Assembly: GCA_036674765.1 (NCBI GenBank)
Contig: JARVKI010000025.1
Coordinates: forward strand, 186,001-250,000
Direction of reading: 5' to 3'
DNA from: Seiridium cupressi
Taxonomy: Eukaryota; Ascomycota; Sordariomycetes; Amphisphaeriales; Sporocadaceae
Length of the DNA: 64,000 nucleotides
Under the pieces are notes generated by a model. It saw nothing but the letters and a program-made list of their open reading frames with translations. It ran no database searches and was not told the DNA's origin. This document shows positions 30,995 through 42,417 of this stretch, piece after piece (positions within the stretch are counted from its first letter, which is position 1; every line of letters begins with the position of its first letter). Made by a program: the position numbers and the translations under genes.

Positions 30995-32131
30995 TTATAG
31001 AATAGTGCCAAAGCTAAATTGAGTCAGCAATACTCTGACCGGATTATCAGAATGGAGGACTTACCCAAAGGTGGTCTTGATGCTGCGCACGTAGTACTCG
31101 CCCCAGTTACGCTTGGTCACATCCTCCTGGCCAATGGGAACACCACTCCAGCTGACACGCATGACTGTGACACCATCCATATCGTTCTGGTCAAACTCAA
31201 TAACCTGCTTGGAGTAGTGACCAGCGGGCCATTGGTTCAGTCGCCAAGTCTGAACAATCTTCTTGGGTTCCTCGAGCTCAACGTACTCTCCGGTAACATT
31301 GCCATCGAAGAGCTCCCACTTGCCACCCTTCTTTGCACCTTCGAACTTCCTCGGAGGCGCACGGGTGAACGCCGCCAGACGCTGAGGATCGGTGAAGGTG
31401 AGATACAGCTGCTCAGCCGTAGTCCTAAACTCCTCCTGGTCTGAGACAGTCGTTGTGTTGACCACGCTGCCCTTGTTGTTCTGAGTGCCAGCGGAAGCAT
31501 CAGACTTCCCAGCGGCGCCAGATGGCACATGCAGCTTGGGAGTCGAGAACCCGCTGGACGGGTTAGATTCGGGAGTATGCTGAATGTCCTTGCCGTGCTC
31601 AGCAATCAGAGCTGAAGTGAGCTTCTGAAATTCCTTGCGTAGCTGCGGGGTGATCTTGGAGCGGACTAGGTCTTTCACTGGCTGCTTCTCCTTGGACTCG
31701 GAGTGTACGTCAATGTCAAACTATGACCTGATCAGCGATGTCTTAAATGATGTAGCATGGTAACATACCACGAACTCATTTTCCTCGGTGTCATGGGCAA
31801 CCTCGGGGACAGTGATGGTACCGGACACGTCCTCGACGTCAGGTGCGGACCCTGTACTGGGTTAGCATGACCGAAGGAGACGTGCAGACTGAGGAAGTAG
31901 CGACATACCGGAGTATTCCAAGACGAGCTTGACATCGTAGATCGTGATGACCTTGCCCTTTCGCTGGCTCACATCGACATCACCATCCATACTGATGACC
32001 TTGGTGATCTTGGCATTGACGCCGCCCTCTTCAGCCGAGACCTTGGTCAGGTTCTCGGACAGCCATGCCTGAGCCCACTCGCCAGTGTTCTTGCTGACCC
32101 AGTGCCAGTTGTTGGGGTTGTGAAGGGCCAT
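30995..32131 (-). CDS. AHA1-type activator of Hsp90 ATPase
   Basis: AHA1 is a cytosolic co-chaperone that stimulates Hsp90 ATP hydrolysis. I built four exons: 32131-31909, 31851-31769, 31720-31065 and 31013-30995. All are GT-AG and in frame, giving 326 residues. The N-terminus has the family motif NPNNWHW and the Aha1_N domain (residues ~1-140). A Ser/Thr/Gly-rich linker follows, then the C-terminal AHSA1 domain (FTDPQRLAAFTRAPP, GGKWELFDGNVTGEY, WRLNQWPAGHYS). The last exon is only 19 nt, but it completes the conserved ending TTFGFGTIL (yeast TFGFGAML), which confirms the junction. Without it the protein would stop one residue after TTF. Confidence 0.93.
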
Positions 32132-33296
32132 GTTGATGGGGGATGCTCTCGATCGTGTGCTGAGAAATCTGTAATTGGCGCAAATTTGACCGTTAGCAAG
32201 GATCGGGTAAGGTGCGTCGACAGGTCAAACAAGGCGAATTGGTATATATTGGGATCAGAGAAAGGTCTTTAGACCACAGCAATTTGGTCATCACTGGAGG
32301 GAGTACAAGTCACCCTATGACTGGTGCCAGCTGGGTGTCTCATCATATGAATAGCAGGAAGGGGAGCGAGGGAGGCGACGATTGCGAAGGTAGCTTACCA
32401 GTAGGTGGGATGTCGCAAAGTGTGGTGTTTCTACATAAGCAGTCGTCGAAATGCTCGCCGTGGGTAAGCAGAAGCAGAAGTAGAAGTACAAGAGCCGGGT
32501 CGGCAAGCGGCACGACGGCCACAGTGAATCAAGAGCTTCCAATTTGTGAATTCTAGAGGTTTCTGAACTGCTTTTCAAGGCTGAGGGGCATCGGCGAAAG
32601 CTTTTTCCTGCAGCGCTACCCCACCTGCTGATTGCAACTTTTACAGCGATGGGTCCACGGGGCCCACCAGACAAACTCACTAACCTTGATGCGGCTCTGG
32701 AACAGCTGCATTAGTTAAGTCGGCTCCGAACAATTTGACAACGAACTTTAGCGAAGAGAGGGTTCACCAAACAGCTCGATTGAGATATAGTGATGCACAC
32801 TCTGGACAATTTCTCACCCCTCCTTGCATACTTCCGAATTGACTTGGTGGGTCGGACCCTAGGATCATGGAACCAGAGCTCATAAAAGAATCGCACGAAA
32901 TACCTATGGTCTCAGATCAGTAGCTTTCAGCAAAGCTTGTCGAAAAGCTTAGGCCAATAGCGGTCTGCAAAATGGACAACTCAACTCGCTCACGTTGCAC
33001 TTCACAAGTTCTTCCTACCATCTATGTATATACAATGTGACGACCTAAGAGAATGCTGGCATTGCCTTACCTGCTCGTGGAGCATGTTTACATTGATATA
33101 TGATGCGCCGTCGTTGCTACCAATTCAATTGACATGACCTAGCGCTATTTGGCTGTCTACACTAGCGGCGCCGCAGTCTATGTCGTCACCGAAACGCGCG
33201 ATGTAGGCTTCAGCCATCATTGACTTGTTATAAACACGTCCACAAGGACGCGGTCTTTGAAGATGTCCTATTTACAACATCCAAATCACTCTTGCC
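32132..33296. other. divergent promoter region between AHA1 and the MFS transporter
   Basis: No supported gene; several short frames lack motifs. A TATA element lies at 33229-33234, close to the transporter start. Confidence 0.5.
33229..33234 (+). promoter_or_regulatory. TATA box of the MFS transporter
   Basis: TATAAA 63 bp before the ATG, implying a short leader of about 30-35 nt. Confidence 0.45.
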
Positions 33297-34736
33297 ATGT
33301 CTCAAACCAACGAGCGCACACGCCTCATCCAGGATGACAACGAAGCAGTGGAAGTTCGCTTCGAAGATGGTGATCGTGAAGATCCCCGACAATGGCCACT
33401 TCACTGGAAGTATATTCAGGTTCTCCTGGTGTTCTTCTTAGGCCTGGTCCTACCTATGGCAAGCTCGATGTTTGCACCCGCCATTGACGATATTGCTCAA
33501 ACATTTGAAGCCGACATGCAACTGGTTTTGGGTGGACAGGCTGTCTTTGTCAGCATGCTAGGCATCGGACCGCTGTTCTTTGCCCCTATGAGCGAAACAT
33601 TCGGAAGGAGGAAGGTCTACCTACTCAATGTGACCTTGTTCTGTTTGACGCAGATACCGACAGCTCTGGCACCAAACATCGAGACATGGCTCGCTTTCAG
33701 ATTGCTGTCCGGCTTATTCGCTAGTGTTGGTGTCGCTAATGGAGGTGGTACCGTGTCCGATTTGTTTGAAGCATCCGAAAGGGCCACGGTGTCAGGATTC
33801 TACTTTCTGGCACCATTGCTGGCACCCACACTTGGCCCTTTCTTTGCTAGCCTCCTCCTCACGAGGTTCGACTGGCGTTGGATATTCTGGACCATCTTTA
33901 TCCTGAGTGCGATACTCTCGGTTGTCTGCTACTTTCTGCTATTCGAGACTCAGGCTATGGTCATCCTGCAAGAACGCAAATCCAGACTTCAGAAGGACAA
34001 CCCAGATAAGAAATATGTGATAAAAGGGACGGCCGACCAGTCTCTCTTTGGAAAGATTGCCAAAAACTCCACAACGGCCACCAAGATTCTGTTCTCTCAG
34101 CCAATTGTCTTGGTCATTTCGATCTACCAAGCGCTCGTGTTTAGTAGCATGTACAGCCTGTACAGCAACTACACCACCATCTGGTCTGAGGAGCCTTACA
34201 ATTTCGACACCATTCAAGTTGGCTTGGCCTATCTGGGTCCGGCTGCCGGCTTCATTGCGACGTCTTTTATCGTTGTCCCACTGATGGATCCCATTTACAA
34301 GAAGATGCAGGATAATTTGAATGGTGGCGAGGGCAAGCCAGAGTATCGTCTTCCCCTCGCGAACATAGGTGCTGTCTGCTTGCCAATCAGCCTCTTCTGG
34401 TTCGGATGGACGATTGAGGGTGGACTTCACTGGCCAATCCCCTTGGCAGCGACTCTGTTCTTTGGAGCAAGCCAAATCTCCATTTTTAACTCCTTCCAGA
34501 ACTATTACATCGACGCGTTTGAAAGCAAGGCTGCCTCCGCTCTAGCAGCAGGTGCCTTTCTGCGAAGTATCATTGGCGGGGTCGTGCCGTTGTTCATCCC
34601 TAAAATGTTCGACAGCCTTGGATATGGCCTAGGATTTAGCGTCTTCGGTATCGTTAGTATCGTCCTTATGCCAGCACCGTTGTTGTTCATGAGGTACGGT
34701 GGTGTCTTGCGAGAGAAGTTCGCAGTCGAGGAATGA
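33297..34736 (+). CDS. MFS drug:H+ antiporter-type transporter (DHA1-like)
   Basis: A single exon encodes 479 residues with 12 predicted membrane helices in two groups of six, joined by a hydrophilic loop of about 60 residues near the middle. The loop after helix 2 has the MFS motif A as found in fungal DHA1 transporters, PMSETFGRRKVYL. RLLSGLFASVGVANGGG matches the helix-4 region, and the antiporter-type GP-rich segment (APLLAPTLGPFF) fits helix 5. The N-terminus has the charged lead DPRQWPLHWKY common to this group. Substrate cannot be predicted. The neighbouring flavoprotein gene in the same orientation makes a small detoxification or metabolite pair conceivable, but no biosynthetic core gene is present. 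Confidence 0.9.
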   Translation: MSQTNERTRLIQDDNEAVEVRFEDGDREDPRQWPLHWKYIQVLLVFFLGLVLPMASSMFAPAIDDIAQTFEADMQLVLGGQAVFVSMLGIGPLFFAPMSETFGRRKVYLLNVTLFCLTQIPTALAPNIETWLAFRLLSGLFASVGVANGGGTVSDLFEASERATVSGFYFLAPLLAPTLGPFFASLLLTRFDWRWIFWTIFILSAILSVVCYFLLFETQAMVILQERKSRLQKDNPDKKYVIKGTADQSLFGKIAKNSTTATKILFSQPIVLVISIYQALVFSSMYSLYSNYTTIWSEEPYNFDTIQVGLAYLGPAAGFIATSFIVVPLMDPIYKKMQDNLNGGEGKPEYRLPLANIGAVCLPISLFWFGWTIEGGLHWPIPLAATLFFGASQISIFNSFQNYYIDAFESKAASALAAGAFLRSIIGGVVPLFIPKMFDSLGYGLGFSVFGIVSIVLMPAPLLFMRYGGVLREKFAVEE

Positions 34737-35508
34737 ATATTTGCGCAGGACGTCCGCCAATAACACTCGTCCATAACTGAAAGGTTCAATTATGATATCA
34801 GTACGCGTTCGATTTTCTACTTGTGGTGATGCGTTGTTTGCTTCAGCCGTACCTAATCCGTTTCATTTCTCAACTAATGAGGGTTGATAAAAGGTCACGA
34901 AGCCACTCAACAGCCTTTTCATATGCACGTTGTTCTACGCCGTCCCCATTGGTGAGACTTGTTTCAATCACGGAGGACGTACCGAACGGCAAGTCAATAG
35001 GATGAATGATCAAAGAGTGGCGATGTTAAGTGCAATGCTCAAAGTGCCGCTTTGTCAGCGGTAAAAGGTGCTCGGAATTACATTAATGGCAAATGTTTCC
35101 ATGTGTTCGTTGCGGACGATGCTTTGGTAGGTTGTTGCTAACAGATTGCAAGTGAGGCACGGAATTTCCGGCTTTGTGTGGGTCTGAGGTATGTCATACT
35201 CCGGTGCTTCATATGCGCATTTTGTTGCTAGCGGAGCCCGGTCTTCGCTGGATAAAACCAACCGTCGCGCCCATCTTTGATCATCGATACGGGCTTCCCA
35301 TCAGGGAAGCCCACGGACTAGTTGGTCTGTCGCATTTATGTCCGCATTGGTCCATAGCTCCGCCAGTCGGCATAGATACAACCGGTAATGCTGACGTGCG
35401 CAGCTATACAAAAGGCGTCTACGCCCGCGACCTCAAGACTACCCTCGTTCAAGCTGGGATCATTGTCGTTCGGGAGTATACAAAATTGTCGTTCGATATA
35501 GGACCATT
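34737..35508. other. intergenic spacer and promoter of the flavoprotein gene
   Basis: No supported gene. Small frames at 35055-35608 overlap the start of the next gene in other frames. Confidence 0.5.
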
Positions 35509-36513
35509 ATGCATATCCTTGGGATCAGCGCCGGTACGCTCAATGGCAACTCCGAAGTCCTGCTCAAGGCGGCCTTGCAAGCCGCCGAGCAAGCGAAGCC
35601 GGGTATAACGACATCTATGGCTCGCATCCGCTACATGCAAGCTCCGAGGAACGGGAAACCGATTCCCCAGTCCATTGTGCCTCATATAACTGCCTATAAG
35701 CCAGACGCTCCAGGATCGGATGATAAAGACGATCGACCTCATCTCTATGAGACCATCATGAAGGCTGATGCTATCATTATCTCAACACCAGTATATTCCC
35801 ATCTCCCACCGGGCCATATCAAGTGCTTCGTTGATGATACACTCGGACCAGGGACAGACATCTCGTTGGCTCTTGCAACAGATGAAGAAGGGGCTGGTTT
35901 GGGACGTAAGCCACGGGCCGCTATAGACCCGCGACTATTCAAGCCACGAGTGTCGGCGTTCATGGTGGTCGCCGGGAGCCCTGCGGATATGCCTGAACAA
36001 TGGACGTTGGGTCTGGTAGCTCTGCATCAGAGTATGTACTCTATCCAAGCGACGACGGTGGATCAGGTGTGCTTCAAGGGCTATGGCCCGCCCGGCTCTG
36101 TCTGCACAGATGAGCAGAACACCATCGCCCGGGCGCAGTTACTGGGCCGGCGAGTATTGAGCCAGGTTGACCAGCCCATTGGCGAGGCCCAGTTCCTTGG
36201 GGAAAGCCAAGAAGGAAGCTGTCCCTACTGCCATCTGCTCACGATTAGCTTTATCGAGAAGGACCAGATCATGTGCACCACGTGCGGCGCGAGGGGCAGG
36301 CTCTCCGTACTGTCGGACGGCTCGTTCAAGCCAGAGTGGGAGGCTAATTCAGGAGTCAGCCATCTCACGCTCCAGGGAAAGCGGAAACATGTTGGTGATT
36401 TGATTGCTAACTCGAGTAAGGGTGTGCCTGACCAAAGCGCCCAGGAAAGGTATGCCTATTGGAAGGGACTGGACGTGAAGTTGGTTGGGGAGAGCCAACG
36501 GTCGAAGATCTAG
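35509..36513 (+). CDS. NADPH-dependent FMN reductase-like flavoprotein with C-terminal zinc ribbon
   Basis: The intronless frame encodes 334 residues. The first ~220 residues form a flavodoxin-like FMN reductase domain: the phosphate-binding loop GISAGTLNGNSE directly at the N-terminus, and the flavin-site segment ISTPVYSHLPPGHIKCFVD around 91-109. The family reduces FMN, quinones or azo compounds with NAD(P)H. Residues 238-259 form an added zinc ribbon, C-x2-C-x14-C-x2-C (CPYC and CTTC), which is not part of the basic family. The rest of the tail is hydrophilic. The ribbon may recruit a partner or nucleic acid; this is inference. The ATG is the first in frame and is followed at once by the beta-strand of the flavodoxin fold, so the start is well placed. 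Confidence 0.82.
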   Translation: MHILGISAGTLNGNSEVLLKAALQAAEQAKPGITTSMARIRYMQAPRNGKPIPQSIVPHITAYKPDAPGSDDKDDRPHLYETIMKADAIIISTPVYSHLPPGHIKCFVDDTLGPGTDISLALATDEEGAGLGRKPRAAIDPRLFKPRVSAFMVVAGSPADMPEQWTLGLVALHQSMYSIQATTVDQVCFKGYGPPGSVCTDEQNTIARAQLLGRRVLSQVDQPIGEAQFLGESQEGSCPYCHLLTISFIEKDQIMCTTCGARGRLSVLSDGSFKPEWEANSGVSHLTLQGKRKHVGDLIANSSKGVPDQSAQERYAYWKGLDVKLVGESQRSKI

Positions 36514-37655
36514 TTTGATGTCGTTCCAAAAATACCGTGATACTCAAACATGACCCAGGCTTAGATGTTACCCAGGTACAGATAGTACGGCATGGACTTC
36601 GAATGCTGATAGATCTTAATTTAGGGATTTGCCCACTTTGCCTGCTCGCGCACGGATGAACTTACGAGCATTACTTTGTTAAATTTCTTATATTATGCTC
36701 CCGTTATTTCTCTTGAATGTTCTCTTATATCTCTTTCTTCTGTTCTTTCGTATGTTTATTCTTATTTCGTTACTTGTACTTCTTCTTGTAATTTGTCTTG
36801 TATCTTCTTTTGTAATTTTTTCCTTGTATATGAGCCTTCCAGGCTTCTGGTTCCAGATTGAGGGCCGTAGCTAGGAATATGACCCTGTGTTTCTAATTTG
36901 GTATCGGCAAACCTCGAGCCCGGCAACAGCCGATTGTGATCAAGCTTTCTATGTGGGTATCTTAGCTCTTGCATGCATTGAGACGGATTCATGGCGACTG
37001 CAGTGAAGGATGTTGGGTTGGTGCAAGGAAGAGTCTGCAGGCCGGAAGTTGGCGATACCGGCGCGCATTAATCCACGCTGCTACTATTCCTGAATGCAAT
37101 GGCGGGTCCGTCGGCAGAGAGGAGTAGCTTCATCCATACCTCGAGGTAGCCATCACCTTATCTTAAGGTAGGCCACCGAATGCATCAAGCTCATGACTCG
37201 TCAATGCACCACAGATGTGCCTCGGCGTGCGCTCATTTCTCGGAAGGTAATTAGCCCACTTCCAGGGCGATCCCAAGGGGTCCATTGCGGGGGATAATTG
37301 GCTTCGAACCCAACGGACAAATCAGGAGTGTCGCTGTCTCAGGGTCATGAGCATCTCTAAGCGCCGGCCACCCCAATCGAGGTATCTCAAAAGCCACAGC
37401 CAATCATGGACCATTATAGGGCCAGGATCTAAATATAGAGTACACTCCACTTCAAAGTCTGAACCAATGGTTTGCGACAAAATCTCGCATCGTCGCTCAA
37501 GTCTAAATTCTAGTCCCGCGTGGCCCCGGCTGTTAATCAATGCTCAACCATGTTCGCTGCGTACCAGATGTGGCCCATCACTCGATCACACATGCAACCA
37601 ACGTGCATTTGAAGGGGGCCGCTTGCATGCCGTGTGGTGTGCTGCCTGCTTTGCA
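36514..37655. other. intergenic, no gene seen
   Basis: Pyrimidine-rich sequence around 36690-36840 probably belongs to the flavoprotein 3' region. No supported ORF. Confidence 0.5.
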
Positions 37656-37925
37656 TAGAGATTGCAATTCGCAACATGTTCATTGTTTGTGTTCGTCCGC
37701 GTTCGAGTGCAACCCAACCCACGCGGGACAAGTGACAGCAGCAGCAGCAGCACCGGCGGGAGTTCCCATAGACCCCTGAAGAACAGGCTTGTTGAACCTG
37801 AGAGGGGACGACGGTCTGCTCAGCGGTGTGCTACAAGTCACCACGTCTTAAGTGCGACCGTTCCCACTGGCTCCCAGACGACGGTGCCTGCAATCCGTAT
37901 GCAGGTCGACGAGACAGGGTAAGGG
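37656..37925 (+). pseudogene. probable relic of a Zn2Cys6 transcription-factor DNA-binding domain
   Basis: A Ser-rich stretch from an AGC repeat (37735-37753) is followed by basic sequence (ERGRRSAQR), a position typical of the approach to a Zn2Cys6 cluster. One base later, in the next frame (from 37826), the DNA reads a cysteine-aromatic-lysine start, then LKCDR, and further on GACNPY and GRRDR. This is the order of a Zn2Cys6 domain, but the second cysteine is missing, the first spacing is two residues short, and one cysteine of the third pair is tyrosine (TGT to TAT would explain it). No downstream regulator body is visible before the next gene. The match could still be chance. Confidence 0.35.
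37735..37753 (+). repeat. AGC/CAG trinucleotide repeat
   Basis: About six AGC units; in the frame described for the Zn2Cys6 relic they encode poly-Ser. Confidence 0.8.
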
Positions 37926-38309
37926 TGCCAAGAGACTAGAACCCCATGCTTTTCGAAGTGATTGCCGACCCGTCCAGTCATTTTATTATCACTTCTATCT
38001 CTTGCATCTTTTCTTGATTGTCCTGATAGCCTGGTACGAAGGTGTTTCTTCTGTGCCGCAACTTCGGCCCTTATGTTTGACTATTAGCGGTTGTCATTGC
38101 TATAGCCGAAGTTCTTCAGGGAATGGGAGTTGAGAGGATCGTCGTATCACATCGCCATTCCTGTTGAGCCGTGAGGGGTACACACCTCGCGCCATATCGC
38201 GAGGTTGGGGGCCACCAGGGTCGGTTTCAGTCGCGAAAGTGTCAAATCTCCAAAGGCCGCCGCTCGATTTCGGCGTTGGCTTTGAGCCTTTCAACCACGA
38301 TCGGCGACG
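37926..38309. other. promoter region of the 1183-residue protein gene
   Basis: No gene seen; contains TC-rich stretches near 37985-38025. Confidence 0.5.
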
Positions 38310-41300
38310 ATGACATCCGCTCGTGATTCGACCTCGCGCCTTCGTCAGACCCTGAATCCCTTACTGACGACATCGCTGGGCGGATTCCATGGCCAATTGA
38401 ACACACCGCATTCGGCCATTTCTGTATCTTCGCCATACACTTATTCGGCTGCGCAGACGCCCTCGAGTTCAATCCAGCCGTATAACCCACAGCAATGGGC
38501 CCCTTCACCAGCCGTCGAGCGGACGCAACAGTTTACACCGCCGGCTTCTCATGAGCCACAGTGTGAGTGTTCAAAGTGATGTAGCATACAAAGATAGGAA
38601 GCTTATGCCTTTGATAGCCTCCCCGCTGCCACCTCCGCCATACTCCCCACCACGGAGTCAAGGACCGGTGAGCGGTTCGTTCGAGACGCCACCAGCAAAT
38701 ACTTCGGCTGCCCGTGTCCCTCCAACAAGCATGCATAGGCCGTCGCCAGAACCTCAATGCGCGCAGAACTTCCCACCGCCTCCAGGAACTGGTGTGAGAG
38801 TTGCTTCCCGTGAAAGGCGATTCGGTCTTCCATCTCTGAGCAGACGGCGAGACAGAGATGCAGCAGAGTCGAGTAGCCCGCCCGACATCCACCCGACAGC
38901 CTCTATCTCAAGACCACAGCCCCTCACGATTCAGGTACCGCAATTGTCGGAGAGAATTGACCCTGCAGAGTCAATAGCACCACCTGCCGCCAGGAGAGCT
39001 GCCTCTGCCAGTGCAATTGAGACACCCACGTCCGCCAGATCCCGCTCATCCTCGCAATCACGATGGGCCCCTGGGATGCCATTACCACCGCCTCCACCAG
39101 GGCCTCCCCCGGCAAACTCTCGATCTCAAAGTCTCAATAGGACGATAGACCCGAATCCAGTTTTATCCCCTCCCACACGGAGACCACCGCCCAATGGAGT
39201 TACGGCTCTTGGGCCAGTACCTCCAACGCCGGCAGATTGGATAGATGATGATCGACAACAAGCGAATAGGTCAGCACAAGCTGGTCTGAGTATAGACACA
39301 GCTAGTGCAGCTAGTACGGCTTCGCAGCCACCGGAGTCTTCTACATCGGGATCGAGTTCAGCAGGCGCTCAATTGGCAAGAGCTGGGGCCGTTCGAGGAG
39401 AAAAGTCCCTCCGTGAAAGGCGAACTGAAAGCCGAACGAGACACAGCAGAGGCGAATCAAGCTCAAACATTCCACCTCTGACAGATATCCTTGTGCCTCA
39501 AGGCGCTGCAAATCTGTCAAGGCGGTTTTCCGTACACAAGGGCACACCACGAAGTGGCGGTAGATCAGGGCCGGATACTCCATGGTCTGGCGACTTCAAT
39601 AGTGACTCACGGAATTCAACTCCACGCGTCGAGTCTGCTGGTGTGCAGCACCCTGAAACGCCAACGCCGCCCTTCTCGCCTCGGCCTCAAAAGACATACT
39701 CAGTCGGTGCAAATGTACAACCACTGGCACCGAAAGCTTTACCCACTCCTCCACCCCAAAGTCGATCGGCATCAAGCTCAAGTTTTACGCGTCCGGAAAT
39801 GCAAAGTTCCATTGGAAGCCTGATTCAAGGACCGCCCTCGACGCCGATGACGAAACAAAGTGTCATTAGTCAGACAGCTGAGCAGTTCTGCAATGGAACA
39901 ATTGAGCGGTTCCAAGCATTTGCTCAAAAAGAGGCCGCGGCATCCTCGGATGCCGATCGTGTCAAGATGTTTGCTGACTTCTTCGTGAACGAGTCCAGAC
40001 TTCGCAGGGAACGATACAATTCCGCCATCGGCGCCATGGGATCGGAAATTTTCGATTTAACTCGGGACCTGTTTCGGCCAATGAAGATCCGACGAGACTC
40101 TGAAAGTTCTCAAGCAAGCGAGTGGACACCTCAGGTCTCCGCATCAGTCCCTCGTAGCTCTACAGGCTCTTTGTTTGGGAAAGAGCCTAGCAGCCAACCC
40201 AATTCTGCCCCGGCATCTGCAGGAATCCCAATTTCACCAGTTGGGGGCCCGCCTAACGTAAATTGGAACTCAAATTACAAACCAGCATTATCGCCTATTC
40301 TAAGCATGAGTGTTAGTGATGCGTTGGATGAAGCCGATTCTCGAGGTCGGCCGGCGAGTCGGTGGTGGGAAGCAGACTCCACGGGTGAGTCTTCCCAAAA
40401 GCTAGAGAGGTCGAAGCGAGAGTCCAAATACATGGGTGTGCCGAAAGAAGCTCGAGAAGCACTGCAATGGCGAGATCCTCCCAATAGCGCGGAGGCATAC
40501 GCAAGTTCGAGCAAGGGATATGGCCCCGATGAGTACCCGCCAGAAAAGGTCGGATGGCACGAGTCTGAGCAATCCAGCACACCTCAAGCTTTTCGCCGGT
40601 CCTTGCTCTCACTTCCCGCTTCGGCTCCAACTACGCCGAGTCCGTTACATGTAGACATATCACGACTGGTGACTTTGCCACCACCATATCCTCGACACCA
40701 CCCCGCGGTGAACAATAACCATCCCGAATTGACTGAGATCCGTACACTCGTACGGACCCTCAGTGATATGAAGGAACTGGAAGAGACGAGAGAACGTTTC
40801 ATCGGGGAGAGCAAGAAGCTGAGAGACGAAGCCGCACAAGCTGTAAAGGACCGACGGCAGACTTTACGGATGAATCTGCAGCGGGAGGTCAGCTCGGGAA
40901 ATATGTCGTACGCGGATGCTGCAGCGATTGAAGCAGATTCCGCCGATTCCGAAGTGTCCCAATCCAAGGAATTGGAGAAGAAAGACTTCGACAAATTCCA
41001 GAATGCCGTGGTCATGCCTTTGAACGAGATGCTCATGGGGCGCATAGGCCAGGCGACGTCGTTGTTTGACGAGCTGCGTTCTAGGCTCTTTGTCGACACG
41101 CACACCAGCGACCCGAACATGACGCAAGAAGAGGGAGATGAACAGCCTGAACTACTGGAGAAACTTACTTTACTCAAGTGGATTTTCGAAGCCCGCGAGA
41201 TGCTCCACCGAGCGATTTTCGATCTACTCAGCGACCGCAACGACCGGTACAAGGAGATGGTCATCACCCCGTACCGAATCTCTAGAAACGACGAGAAGCT

Positions 41301-41916
41301 CCGCAATGCGGAGGCCTTCTTCGCTGAGGATGCCGAAAAGCGCCGAGTCGCATTCGCCAATGAGGTGCTGCGTCGCACGCTCGAGTTCCGCGGTGTGGTC
41401 GAGGAGAACGTCGAGCGCGGCATCGACATGCAGCTCAATGCTTTCTGGGATATCGCACCCCTCCTCAAGAGTCTTCTCGATAAAGTGCCTCAGACCCTGA
41501 GGGAATTCCGTATCCAGATTCCGCCGCATGAGTTCGAGGAGAACCCGAGCTATCACCAGCACCCTATGCAGTATCTGTTTTCGCTGCTCCTACACACCGA
41601 GAAGAGCACGTACCAGTTCATCGAAAGCCAGACGAACCTACTGTGCCTCCTGCACGAGGTCAAGGAGGCGGTCATGGGCGCCCAGGCCAAAGTGAGCGAG
41701 GCAGAAGGACGGGATGCCCGCAGCGTCGAGGAGGAGAGGAAGGGCGAACAGGAGCGGTTGAGCGATGACCTGAAAGAGAAGGTTCGCGTGGTACAGGGCC
41801 AGTGGGACGAGGGCCTCGGCGAGGGTATCAGGCTTGTCAAGGAGCGCGTTGGTGAATGGCTGCTCAGTACTGGTGGATGGGATGAGACCCTCGAGGATCT
41901 CGGAGTCGCAGCCTAA
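38310..41916 (+). CDS. large disordered/coiled-coil fungal protein of unknown function
   Basis: Two exons, 38310-38562 and 38618-41916 (55-nt intron, donor GTGAGT), join to 1183 residues. Roughly the first 690 residues are low-complexity and rich in Pro, Ser, Arg and Gln with proline runs (PLPPPPYSPP, MPLPPPPPGPPP), possible SH3 or profilin ligands. One compact helical island is embedded (QFCNGTIERFQAFAQ to ESRLRRERYNSAIG, about residues 430-500). The last ~480 residues are mostly alpha-helical and strongly charged (ELEETRERFIGESKKLRDEA; LKWIFEAREMLHRAIFDLL), consistent with coiled coils. Only the C-terminal half and the island look conserved-type. I do not recognise a named family. An actin, endocytic or scaffold role would fit the proline-rich/coiled-coil layout but is a guess. 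Confidence 0.82.
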
Positions 41917-42417
41917 GGTGGGCGGACAAAACTTGCATTCCATGACGGACGGGGGAAGAAAGATGAGAAGAATGCTTGTGATAATACCATGGGCTGCTAA
42001 GCCCGCTTGTGTGATACCCCTTGAAGATTATGAAAGGCTTCATGATTGATGTCGAGATTTGGATTGCCTGACTCTAGCGAGGGGTTTGGATACTAGATAC
42101 TTCTTCGTGTATATAATCTCATCGTTCGGTAGGAATTAAAGATCCCTTTTAAATGTGCACAAGGCTTCTCATGGCGCTGAGGTCAACATATGATATCGGT
42201 AGTAAGATACTTCACTCCAAAACCTCGAATAAAACAGGGTTATCTTTCATTTAAGTCAGATTTACCAATCGTTATAATTTCTAGTATGTTTTTGCTTCGT
42301 AAATTAAAATAGCCCTCAATTATTCTCATTCGTTATTCAAGAAATCACTCCTGAAGGGCTGGTGGAGGCTTTCTCTGCACCATAAAATAATTGTATTCTA
42401 AACAATGAACCATTTAA
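41917..42417. other. convergent 3' region, no gene seen
   Basis: AT-rich sequence between two convergent genes; 3' UTRs expected. Confidence 0.55.

Noticed and set aside
37255..37330. Possible tRNA gene on the minus strand (GGTTCGAAGCC resembles a B box)
   Set aside because: The flanking bases do not form a T-stem and no A box or acceptor stem is present. A similar string at 22480-22500 fails for the same reason.
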